DNA from: an uncultured Bacteroidales bacterium
Lineage (GTDB): Bacteria; Bacteroidota; Bacteroidia; Bacteroidales; UBA932
Assembly: GCA_946415475.1 (NCBI GenBank)
Contig: CAMKSQ010000001.1
Span: 124,001 to 188,000 of the forward strand
Reading direction: 5' to 3'
Length of the DNA stretch: 64,000 bases
The stretch's first letter is position 1. Each line of letters opens with the position of its first letter. Made by a program: the position numbers and the translations under genes. The notes beneath the pieces are model-generated. The model did not search any database. It was not told the origin of the DNA and worked only from the letters and a program-made list of their open reading frames with translations. Of this stretch, positions 28,293 through 37,220 are shown piece after piece.

Positions 28293-31200
28293 CTCGCGGT
28301 TGCCTTCTCCTGCCCCTTGAACACCAGGTAGTAGCCGATGGGCATTACCAGGACGATGAGGAAGATGGATAGGATGGTGCCGAAGCAGATGATTACGCCC
28401 ATGGGCTGCCAGAGAAGGTCGGCCGAGAGAATCATAGGCAGTACGCCCAGTGCCGTGGTGCAGGAGGTAAGGAAGATGGGACGGACGCGGCGTTTGCCAG
28501 CTTCCATGGCGGCCGTGCGGACATCGGCACCGTCTTTAAAGCGCTTGTCTTCCGCATATTCATACATGAGGATGCCGTTGCGCACCACGATGCCCACCAG
28601 CGAAATGAGGCCCAGGGCGGCGGTCATGCCAAAGTCCAGGTTGAAAATCCACATGCCCAGGAAGGCGCCGAAGAGGCATAAGGTGCTCATGGCCATGGTG
28701 AGCAGGGCGATGCTGGCCTTCTTGAAGTGGAACAACAGGAAGACAAACAGGATGAGGCACGCCACAAAGAAGGCAAAGCCGATCTCCGGCCCCAGCACGG
28801 AGTTCAGCGAGGAAAGACCACTGTACTCCACGTGCGCACCTTCCGGTAAATCCAGTTTGTCGATATACCCTTTCATCTCCTTCATCACCCGCGGCTGGCT
28901 AATGCCCATTTTGGTATCGGCATAAACGCTTACGGCAGGTTCCCCGCCCCAGCGGTGCAGTTGCGCCACGTGCCAGTCCGGCTCCACCGACGCCACTTGT
29001 CTGAGCGGGATACTGACACCCGGCAGGGCCGATGTCACCATCTGATCCCCCAGCACGGTATAAGGCATATCGCCCTCCAGACCGTCGGCGTACAAGGTCA
29101 CAGGCAGGGAGCGGCCGTTTTCCCAGACAGAAGCGATGGTCTGTCCGTTGAACGAGCCGGCCAGTTGCAGGGAAAGCAGACCGCGGTTCACACCCAGGCG
29201 CGGCGCCTCGTCCTCGTCCAGGCGGATGTTCACCGTGGGCTGCAAATTGTCGTTATCGGCATGTACCCACTTGAGTTGCGTGTCCATCTGGTTCATCCGG
29301 TCCCGAAGGGCATCGGCAGCGGGATACAGCGCCTCGCGGTCCTCTCCTTTGAGAATCACATGCACCGGCGCCTCTACCAGCTGGTAGTCCATCTGCTTGA
29401 TGCGGAGCAGCGCGTGCGGGAACAGGTTCTCCCGGTTCTCGTATTCGTGCAAAATCTCCACCGTAGCATTGTTGGAGACCGTTTTAACAATCACTTGTGC
29501 CGATGCAGGCGAAGGAATCTTGGGCGCATAGGTGGCGCTGAAACGCGGCACGCTCACATTCAGGTAGGAGGATACTGAGACCACCCGTTCATCGGCAAGG
29601 AAAATCCGCTCCAGCGAATCCGTCACCTCACGTGTGCGCTCCATGGAATTGCCGCCCTCCAGCTCCACCTCCACGCAGAAGAAATCCCGGTTGGCCTTGG
29701 GCACCATCTGGAAGTTGAGCGTAAGGAACATGAGGACGCCCAGGGCTATGGCCGTCAGGGCGCCGCAAACCGTCATATACGGATGCCGGAAGCACCAGGC
29801 CTGCGCCTTGGCGTAAGTTTCCTCGATGAAGCGGAACAGTTTGGACTGAAGGCGGGCCACCAGGTTTTCGTTGCCCCGGTGCGGCTCGCTGATGAAGCGG
29901 GTTTCCAGCGACGGAACCATCGACACGGCATAGACCAGCGAGAGCATGAGCGCGACCAGGATAACCCAGGGGAAGAATTTCACGAAGTCCCGCATGTAGC
30001 CGCTCAGGATCACCTTGATGGGGAAGAACATGAGCGAGATGGCCAGCGTAGCCACAAAAGTGGGCATAAACAGCTCCTTGGCACTGGCGCAGGCCGCATC
30101 CAGGCGGTTCATCCCCCGCCCCAGCTTGTCCATATAGCCATCCATGGTAATGATGGAATCGTCCACAATCATACCCAGACAGGTTATCAGGGCCGCCAGG
30201 GTGACGGTATTCAGTTCGATACCGGTAAAGTACATGATACACAGCGTCATGGCTGTGATGATGGGAAGGCCGGACGATGCGATGAGCGCGCTCTTGAGCG
30301 GAAACAGCAGGAGCATCACCAGCACCACCACCAGCATAGCCACCACCAGGTCGCGCATAAAACTGAAGACGGAGTCCCCTACCACCTTGGGCTGGTCCGT
30401 CACCTTGGTAATGGTAACGCTGTGCGGAAGCTCTGCACGGAATTCCTGCAGGACCTGGTCCACTTCCCGGCCAAAAGCCGTGATATCGTTTCCGGGCCTG
30501 GATTCCAGCGACAGGACGACACAAGGGGTTCCGTTATAGATAACCTCCTCGTCAGCAGCCTGATAGCGACGTTCGATACGGGCGATATCCTTCAGGCGGA
30601 CCACGTCACCGGCCGGGCTGGCAAACACTACGCGGTCGCCAATCTCCTGCTCCGAGGTAATGGCCGGGTCCACATGGATGGGCGCATGCACATACGAGGC
30701 GTCAAAACTTCCGCCCGGAATGGGCATGGACGATGTCTGGTAATTCAGCAGCAGCGTAGCAAGGTCGATGCCATAAGCGCTCACCCGGTCCATATCCACG
30801 TGAACGGCAATCTCGTCCGGGCGCGTGCCCAGGATTCTGATGCTGGAGAGCTTGTCGATGCGGCGCAGGCGCTCACTCAGGACATCGGCCAGTTCCTCCA
30901 ACTCCCCGTATCCCTTGTCAGTAGACTGGATGGAGAGCATGATGGCCGATAGAGCGGTGAAATCATCCAGGGCAGCCACGGCCAGCACACCGGCCGGCAG
31001 CAAAGCCTTTTCCTGTTGCAGGCGGAGCCTGATTTTGGACCAGACCTCGTCCTTCTTGGACATGGGACAATTCAAGTCCGCGTAAATATAGCAGATGCCA
31101 TCCTTGCTCACTGTGTGTGCACTGCTGCGGACCACTTCCTTAAACGTAAAGAGGGTTTTTTCCAGCGGCTTGGCCAGCTGGTCCTCCACCTGCTGGGCCG

Positions 31201-31393
31201 TGGCGCCGGGATAGACGCCCACAACCAGGCCCTGCTTGATTTCGAAGGTGGGAAATTCGTCCTTATTGATCCGGCTTACTCCCCAGATACCCAATACACA
31301 AAGGGCCGCCACAAGAAGATAGACCACCTTCTTGTGGTGGATGGTCCAACGGACCCATCCCGCGATTCCCTTCATGTACTGGCCTACTTCCAT
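28289..31393 (-). CDS. RND efflux permease
   Basis: ~1034 aa AcrB-type architecture; FEIKQGLVVGVYPGATAQQVEDQLAKPLEK, VVRNGILMYEYAEDKR. Confidence 0.95.
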   Translation of the reverse strand: MEVGQYMKGIAGWVRWTIHHKKVVYLLVAALCVLGIWGVSRINKDEFPTFEIKQGLVVGVYPGATAQQVEDQLAKPLEKTLFTFKEVVRSSAHTVSKDGICYIYADLNCPMSKKDEVWSKIRLRLQQEKALLPAGVLAVAALDDFTALSAIMLSIQSTDKGYGELEELADVLSERLRRIDKLSSIRILGTRPDEIAVHVDMDRVSAYGIDLATLLLNYQTSSMPIPGGSFDASYVHAPIHVDPAITSEQEIGDRVVFASPAGDVVRLKDIARIERRYQAADEEVIYNGTPCVVLSLESRPGNDITAFGREVDQVLQEFRAELPHSVTITKVTDQPKVVGDSVFSFMRDLVVAMLVVVLVMLLLFPLKSALIASSGLPIITAMTLCIMYFTGIELNTVTLAALITCLGMIVDDSIITMDGYMDKLGRGMNRLDAACASAKELFMPTFVATLAISLMFFPIKVILSGYMRDFVKFFPWVILVALMLSLVYAVSMVPSLETRFISEPHRGNENLVARLQSKLFRFIEETYAKAQAWCFRHPYMTVCGALTAIALGVLMFLTLNFQMVPKANRDFFCVEVELEGGNSMERTREVTDSLERIFLADERVVSVSSYLNVSVPRFSATYAPKIPSPASAQVIVKTVSNNATVEILHEYENRENLFPHALLRIKQMDYQLVEAPVHVILKGEDREALYPAADALRDRMNQMDTQLKWVHADNDNLQPTVNIRLDEDEAPRLGVNRGLLSLQLAGSFNGQTIASVWENGRSLPVTLYADGLEGDMPYTVLGDQMVTSALPGVSIPLRQVASVEPDWHVAQLHRWGGEPAVSVYADTKMGISQPRVMKEMKGYIDKLDLPEGAHVEYSGLSSLNSVLGPEIGFAFFVACLILFVFLLFHFKKASIALLTMAMSTLCLFGAFLGMWIFNLDFGMTAALGLISLVGIVVRNGILMYEYAEDKRFKDGADVRTAAMEAGKRRVRPIFLTSCTTALGVLPMILSADLLWQPMGVIICFGTILSIFLIVLVMPIGYYLVFKGQEKATAS

Positions 31394-31396
31394 GGG

Positions 31397-32398
31397 CTAT
31401 CGGATTGTTTGTACCCGCATGCCACCGGAGACCTTACGAGTGCCTTCCACAATCAGCAAGTCCCCTTCCTTGAGGCCGCTCTCCACAATAATGTTCCGAC
31501 CGCTGTATCCGCCGATGACAATATCTTTCCGTATCACAATCCCCTGCTCCACACACCAGACATAGCGGCCCTCGGCGCCGGTGCGGACGGCACTGGCCGG
31601 GCAGAGGATATGTGAGCTGGAGGGCATCAGAACGCGTACCTTGCACACCATGCCGGGCAGGAGCGACTTGTCTGTTACCCGTGCCAGGCAGTCATAAGCA
31701 TGGGACAGAGGCTGTCCCACCACACCCTTGGATTCCAAGGTGGCCTGGAAGGTCTTTTCCAGGGCGGGCACTTCTATCTCCACGGCCATGCCGGGGTTCA
31801 ACTGAAGGATTTCCGCTTCCGGAACCGGAAAACGGACATAGGTGCCGTTCCGGTCCAGCACTTGCACCAAAGGCTGAAGGACATCGGCACGAATCCCTTT
31901 CTGGGCATAAACCTCCCCGATGACACCGTCGAAGGGAGCCTTGAGGATGCCTTCTTCCAGTGTTTGGCGGGCAGCAGACTGGGCGGCGCGTGCCTGGGCC
32001 AGCTGGGTTTCAATTTCCACCACTTTGACATCGGCCACGGCGCCACCTTCCTTTAACTTCTGGATGCGCTCGAAGCCGTCCTGTGCCTGTGCGAGCGAGG
32101 CACGGGCCATGTCGAAGGCTGCATTCACCTGTTCTGAATACACGCGGGCCAGCACCTGGCCCTTCTTGACGCTTTGGCCTTGCTTGACAGGAATATCCAG
32201 CAGCGTACCGGCGTACGGGGCCGTGATGACGGCGGAGCCGGTGGCCTCGGCCTTGCCCACATACGAGGCCATCACGTGCGTGGTCTCGGCGGCTACGGGA
32301 GCCACTTTCACCGTAACCGGCTCGGAATGAACCGGTTTTACGCGATGGCCGCAAGCGGCAAGGGCCAGAACGGACAGAAGGAGGAGAATTCTTTTCAT
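31397..32398 (-). CDS. RND efflux periplasmic adaptor (membrane fusion) lipoprotein
   Basis: Lipobox LAAC; GTLLDIPVKQGQSVKKGQVLARVYSEQ; APFDGVIGEVYAQKGIRAD. Confidence 0.93.
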   Translation of the reverse strand: MKRILLLLSVLALAACGHRVKPVHSEPVTVKVAPVAAETTHVMASYVGKAEATGSAVITAPYAGTLLDIPVKQGQSVKKGQVLARVYSEQVNAAFDMARASLAQAQDGFERIQKLKEGGAVADVKVVEIETQLAQARAAQSAARQTLEEGILKAPFDGVIGEVYAQKGIRADVLQPLVQVLDRNGTYVRFPVPEAEILQLNPGMAVEIEVPALEKTFQATLESKGVVGQPLSHAYDCLARVTDKSLLPGMVCKVRVLMPSSSHILCPASAVRTGAEGRYVWCVEQGIVIRKDIVIGGYSGRNIIVESGLKEGDLLIVEGTRKVSGGMRVQTIR

Positions 32399-33540
32399 CA
32401 GTCCAGATTGTCAGGATCGGTAACGGCACTGCCCTTACCCATCAGGTACGTTTTCATGAATTCGTTGATGTCGCCGTCCAGCACGGCCTGGGTATCGGCC
32501 GTATTGTAACCGGTGCGGAGGTCTTTCACCAGCTTGTACGGGTGAAGTACGTAGTTGCGGATCTGGGAGCCCCACTCGATGCGTTTCTTCTGGCCTTCCA
32601 GTTCCGCCTGTTTTTCCTGGCGCTTCTTGAGTTCAATGTCATACAGGCGCGATTTCAGGATGAGGAGGGCCCGCTGGCGGTTGTCCTGCTGACTGCGGGT
32701 TTCCGTATTTTCCACCATGATACCGGAGGGGATGTGGCGTACGCGCACGCCGGTCTCCACCTTGTTCACGTTCTGGCCGCCATGGCCGCCGCTGCGGAAG
32801 GTGTCCCACTCCAGGTCACCGGGATTGATTTCGATATTGATGCTATCGTCCACCAGTGGATAGACGAATACACTGGAGAAGGTGGTCTGGCGCTTGCCCT
32901 GGGCATTGAAGGGAGAGATGCGTACCAGGCGGTGCACACCGTTTTCCGCCTTCAGGTAGCCATAGGCATAGTCCCCTTCCACCTCGATGGTGCAGCTTTT
33001 GATGCCGGCTTCTTCGCCTTCCAGCAGGGACGTGACGGTCATCTTGTAGCCGTTGCGTTCCCCCCAGCGGAGGTACATACGCATGAGCATGGCGCTCCAG
33101 TCGTTGGCTTCGGTGCCGCCGGCGCCGGAATTGATGGTGAGCACGGCGCCCAGGTTATCGCCCTCGTTCCCCAGCATATTCCTGAGTTCCAGGGCCTCCA
33201 CGGCCTCTGTAGCCTGCTGGAAACTTTGCGCCAGTTCCAGGGTTTCCGCCGTTTCCGTGGCTTCCTCTTCCCTGCCGGCGATGCTTTCCTTGGCAAAGTC
33301 GTACAGCACATCCAAATCCTCGGCAAGTCCTTTGGCCTTGTCGAAGTCCGTTACCCAGGACTTGATGCCAGATAGTTTTTTCAGGAAGGCTTCCGCCACT
33401 TTGGGATCGGCCCAGAAATCCGGGGCCAGGGTTTCTTCCGTCTTGGCGGCCACTTCCTTCCGCTTGCCAGGGATGTCCAGACAAGCGTTCAGCGCTGCCA
33501 CACGCTCCTGCAGGTCCTTTATTTGTTCCAGTGTAATCAT
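32398..33540 (-). CDS. prfB: Peptide chain release factor 2
   Basis: GGHGGQNVNKVETGVRVRHIPSGI, RISPFNAQGKRQTTFSS; continuous ORF. Confidence 0.96.
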   Translation of the reverse strand: MITLEQIKDLQERVAALNACLDIPGKRKEVAAKTEETLAPDFWADPKVAEAFLKKLSGIKSWVTDFDKAKGLAEDLDVLYDFAKESIAGREEEATETAETLELAQSFQQATEAVEALELRNMLGNEGDNLGAVLTINSGAGGTEANDWSAMLMRMYLRWGERNGYKMTVTSLLEGEEAGIKSCTIEVEGDYAYGYLKAENGVHRLVRISPFNAQGKRQTTFSSVFVYPLVDDSINIEINPGDLEWDTFRSGGHGGQNVNKVETGVRVRHIPSGIMVENTETRSQQDNRQRALLILKSRLYDIELKKRQEKQAELEGQKKRIEWGSQIRNYVLHPYKLVKDLRTGYNTADTQAVLDGDINEFMKTYLMGKGSAVTDPDNLD

Positions 33541-33630
33541 AGCCTACAAATATACAAATTTTCTTCTATACTTTTTCCGGCCGCCAGCCGTGACAGCTAT
33601 GATATTATAACACAGATACTTACGCAACAA

Positions 33631-33697
33631 TCCTCGTTCGTTTTTCGAACGAGGATTGTATAACAAGTCGCTGACTATCAGCTATTTAAGTATCACC
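33631..33697 (-). repeat. 67-bp two-hairpin repeat, copy B
   Basis: 48/67 ungapped matches to 36401-36467; contains GCTGA-TAG-TCAGC and the long CCTCGTTCG/CGAACGAGG hairpin. Confidence 0.75.
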
Positions 33698-33699
33698 AC

Positions 33700-35103
33700 C
33701 TAGCGGTACACATTGTACTGGGTGTACAGGGAGCCGTACATCTGGCCCAGCACCTCCAGGTAAGGAACGCCCTCGAACAGGGTGGTGCGGTACACGGTGT
33801 TATCGACCATATAGTACTCGATACCGTCCATGACGATGATCTCATAGTCGTCCGGGAGGGAGCTTACCAGGGCACCTGCAGGAGGGACGATGGTGGAAAC
33901 CGTGCCGGAAGCGGAAATGGTGTAGAACACGCCGTCCTGGTAGTAGTACTCGGAGTTGGCGTATGCATAGCTCTGCACCAGTCCCAGGCGGTTGGCCAGC
34001 TCATAAGCGGACAGCGCACGGTTGGCGTTGATGGCGTAAGAGCTATTCCTGGCAATCAGACGGGCATTCTGCTGGGCTATAATCAGGTTCTGCCGGGCGA
34101 TGACGTTGTAATAGTCAAAGGTGCGCGAATAGGTGCGATAGGTGTCGCAGTAATACGCGAAACGGATGGCATGGAACAGCGCCCTGTCGATGGCAACCTC
34201 CAGCGGAGTGCCGAAAGGAGGACGACAAACGACATAGGCTCCGCCGTAAGGACGGTAATAAATGCCGTTGTAGTAGTAATAGTCGATCCCCCAGTGGCGA
34301 ATCCTGCGCCAGTGCGGCGGCAGGCTGTGGATGCGGTAGCCGTAGTAGTGCGGATGATCTCCCCAGAAGTAACCGGCCCGGTCCCAAGGCATCGGATCGC
34401 GGAAACGAGGGGCGATGCGGTACATGTTGTGGCGGTCATCCACGCGCATATCGTCACTGTAGCGGTAGTTGTACCCGTTGTCACGATAAGTGGGGTTCAC
34501 GGGAGCGGAATCCTGCCCCACGCTGGAGGTAAGGCCGCTGCGGCTCACGTTGGAGGAGCGCACGGTGGTTCCGGTGACAGCCTGAGGGTTGTTGCTGGAG
34601 GAGCTCTGAACCGTAGTGGTAGTGGTTCCGGCGGAACGGGCCTGCGAGGAGCTGCTCACCGTATTGGTGGAAGAGCTGCTGCTTGAGGAACGGGCCTGGG
34701 AACCGCTACTCACGGAAGAGCTGCTTCCGCTGGAACGAGTGGTGGTGCCGCTGGAACGGGTAGAGCTTCCGCTGGAGCGGGTAGTGGTGCTGGAGCCGCT
34801 GGAACGGGTTGCCTGCTGGCTGCTACTGCTGCTGGAGCGGGATACATGCGAGCTGCTGCCGGACGAGCGCGTGGTCTGCTGGCTGCTACTGCTGCTGGAG
34901 CGGGATACCTGCGAGCTGCTGCCGGACGAGCGCGTGGTCTGCTGGCTGCTGCCGCTGGAACGGCTGGAGCTGGAGGAACTGCTGCCGGTAGAACGGGTAG
35001 TAGTGGAGCCGCCGCCCGAACGGGACTGGCCCAACATATCGGGAGCCGTGAGCATGGACAGTGCCATTACTAACGATGCGGCATAAGTCAAAAACCTTCT
35101 CAT
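33700..35103 (-). CDS. DUF6515-like exported protein with long Ser/Thr/Arg-rich low-complexity region
   Basis: Signal peptide; SSGSSQQTTRSSGSSSQVSRSSSS repeats; C-terminal WGIDYYYYNGIYYRPYGGAYVVCRPPFG. Confidence 0.75.
   Translation of the reverse strand: MRRFLTYAASLVMALSMLTAPDMLGQSRSGGGSTTTRSTGSSSSSSSRSSGSSQQTTRSSGSSSQVSRSSSSSSQQTTRSSGSSSHVSRSSSSSSQQATRSSGSSTTTRSSGSSTRSSGTTTRSSGSSSSVSSGSQARSSSSSSSTNTVSSSSQARSAGTTTTTVQSSSSNNPQAVTGTTVRSSNVSRSGLTSSVGQDSAPVNPTYRDNGYNYRYSDDMRVDDRHNMYRIAPRFRDPMPWDRAGYFWGDHPHYYGYRIHSLPPHWRRIRHWGIDYYYYNGIYYRPYGGAYVVCRPPFGTPLEVAIDRALFHAIRFAYYCDTYRTYSRTFDYYNVIARQNLIIAQQNARLIARNSSYAINANRALSAYELANRLGLVQSYAYANSEYYYQDGVFYTISASGTVSTIVPPAGALVSSLPDDYEIIVMDGIEYYMVDNTVYRTTLFEGVPYLEVLGQMYGSLYTQYNVYR
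34813..34938 (-). repeat. 63-bp (21-aa) in-frame tandem repeat, two complete copies plus a partial
   Basis: ctgctggctgctactgctgctggagcgggata.. starts at 34813 and 34876 and degenerates from 34939. Confidence 0.9.
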
Positions 35104-35122
35104 AGCTTCTCTGTTTTTAAGG

Positions 35123-36370
35123 TTAATCGTATAAGTAATAATTGCGGGAAAGGGCCTTGAAGGCTTCGGTATCCTTGTTCCAATAGGCCTGGATATCGGC
35201 CACCTTCAAACGCTTCCCGAAATTGACTCTTACATAATCCGTACCACAAACGATATCCAGCATGCGCGTCTTCTTGACGGGATAAGGATTATGTGAGGGC
35301 CAAAGTTCCTGGACAGCCTGCATGACATAGAACTGCAGCAGGGATACCGGCGCCTTTTCAAAATCGGTAAAGAAGAACTGGACGCCATGTACCAGTTTGC
35401 CGTTGTAGTACCCGGCGATGGGCTTGTAGTGGATGGTGCGGAAGGCGACGCCCGGGAGGTTGTAGCTGTCCAGACGGGCCTTGAGGGCATCGGCATCGAT
35501 CCAATCGATGGCAAAGGTCTGGAAAGGAATGGTGTATCCTACTCCCGTATGGATGTGGCCATATTCGCCACAGATGCCGGACGAGGCATAGCACAGGGCG
35601 CTTTCCATGGAAGGGATATTGGGCGAGGGCAGGATCCACGGCAGGCCGGTGTCGCGGAATTGCATCCAACGATGCCAGCCACGCATGGCCACCACGCTCA
35701 GTTTGCACTTGATATGCTCCTGATCACCCTTCTGGCCTTTGTTCAGGCCCTCCTCGTTGATGAGTGCAGCAAACTCCCCTACCGTTAAACCGTACACGAA
35801 CGGGATATGGAACTGGCTCACGAAGGAGTAAAAGCCTTCCTCCACCAGCGGGCCTTCCACCTTGTTGCCGCCCAGCGGATTGGGCCGGTCCAGCACCAGC
35901 ACCTCGATGCCGGCCTTACCACAGGCGCGCATCACCAGGCCCAGCGTAGAGATAAACGTGTAGCAGCGAACGCCCACGTCCTGGATATCGTACACCATGA
36001 TATCGACACCCTTGAGCATGGCCGGCGTAGGCTCACGCGTGCTCCCGTAGAGGGAGAACACGGGCAGTCCCGTCTTGGCATCCGTGCTGCCTTCCACATG
36101 GTCGCCGGCGTAGGCATCGCCACGCACCCCATGCTCCGGACCATACAGCGCCACCAGGTTAACTTCCGGCGCTTCAAAGAGAATGTCGATGGTGGAACGA
36201 AGGTTCCGGTCCACCCCGCTGGGGTTGGTCACCAGGCCCACCCGCTTGCCGCGGAGTTCCTCGAAGCCATTCATCTGTAATACGTCGATGCCCGTGAGCA
36301 CCTGCGCGTGCAAAACTACACTCAAAAGAAGGGAAAGGGTTGTCAGAACGAATTTCTTTGTGACACTCAT
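35123..36370 (-). CDS. namZ: DUF1343 exo-beta-N-acetylmuramidase (NamZ family)
   Basis: GKRVGLVTNPSGVDRNLRSTIDIL, LYGPEHGVRGDAYAGDHVEGSTDAKTGLPVFSLYG. Confidence 0.88.
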   Translation of the reverse strand: MSVTKKFVLTTLSLLLSVVLHAQVLTGIDVLQMNGFEELRGKRVGLVTNPSGVDRNLRSTIDILFEAPEVNLVALYGPEHGVRGDAYAGDHVEGSTDAKTGLPVFSLYGSTREPTPAMLKGVDIMVYDIQDVGVRCYTFISTLGLVMRACGKAGIEVLVLDRPNPLGGNKVEGPLVEEGFYSFVSQFHIPFVYGLTVGEFAALINEEGLNKGQKGDQEHIKCKLSVVAMRGWHRWMQFRDTGLPWILPSPNIPSMESALCYASSGICGEYGHIHTGVGYTIPFQTFAIDWIDADALKARLDSYNLPGVAFRTIHYKPIAGYYNGKLVHGVQFFFTDFEKAPVSLLQFYVMQAVQELWPSHNPYPVKKTRMLDIVCGTDYVRVNFGKRLKVADIQAYWNKDTEAFKALSRNYYLYD

Positions 36371-36400
36371 CTTATTGTAAATCAATTGGTTTTAACACAT

Positions 36401-36467
36401 TCCTCGTTCAAAAATCGAACGAGGATTATATCACAAACGACTGGTAATCAGCCGCTTACTTATCACC
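36401..36467 (-). repeat. 67-bp two-hairpin repeat, copy A (overlaps the murI stop codon)
   Basis: See 33631-33697; stem TCCTCGTTC/GAACGAGGA. Confidence 0.75.
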
Positions 36468-37220
36468 CGCCTCCACCAGGGCAAAAATACGCTGGAGGGC
36501 GGCGGGGTCGCCGGAGGCATGGAGCTCTATGGAGAACGGTCCCGCGCCGGTAACGATTCCGCGCTGTTCCAGTACGTGTACGGTTTGCCGGGCCACGGCA
36601 GGAGCCGGGTCTATCACGCGCACACTGGGACCGGAGAGCCGCTCAATTACCGGCTGGAGGAAAGGATAGTGTGTGCATCCAAGGACGATGGTATCGGCCC
36701 CGGCCGCAAGCAGCGGTTTCAGGGAGGTCCGCACCGTTTCCACGGTTTCCGGGCCATCCAGCTTGCCGGCCTCCACCAGCTCCACGAAGCCCTGCCCCAC
36801 ATGCTCTACTATGCGCACATTGTCCTCATACAAGCCTCTTGTAGTCAGGTACTTGGAGCCCTTTAGGGTGCCAGCCGTGGCCAGCACGCCAATGACCCCC
36901 GTATGGGTCCCCAGCGCCGCCGGTTTCACGGCCGGTTCCATACCCACGAACGGCACGTCCGGATACTCCGCCCGCAGCGTAGCAATGGCTGCCGCGGTAG
37001 CGGTATTGCAGGCCACCACGATGATATCGGCCCCCTTGTCCAGGAGGTATTCCGTGATAAAACGACCGCGCCGCTGGATGTACAGGGACGTTTTTTCCCC
37101 GTACGGGCAATGCGCGTTGTCGGAGAAATAGTGATACTGTTCCTGCGGCAGGACTTTAATGAGCTCCCGGTATACCGAGAGACCGCCGCTTCCGGAGTCA
37201 AATATGCCTATCGTTGCCAT
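36456..37220 (-). CDS. murI: Glutamate racemase
   Basis: MATIGIFDSGSGGLSVYRELIKVLP, DNAHCPYGEK, VVACNTATAAAIATLR, LGCTHYPFL. Confidence 0.95.
   Translation of the reverse strand: MATIGIFDSGSGGLSVYRELIKVLPQEQYHYFSDNAHCPYGEKTSLYIQRRGRFITEYLLDKGADIIVVACNTATAAAIATLRAEYPDVPFVGMEPAVKPAALGTHTGVIGVLATAGTLKGSKYLTTRGLYEDNVRIVEHVGQGFVELVEAGKLDGPETVETVRTSLKPLLAAGADTIVLGCTHYPFLQPVIERLSGPSVRVIDPAPAVARQTVHVLEQRGIVTGAGPFSIELHASGDPAALQRIFALVEAGDK

Noticed and set aside
34813-34960. Possible CRISPR or minisatellite array
   Set aside because: Units are contiguous without unique spacers and are in frame with a Ser-rich exported protein.
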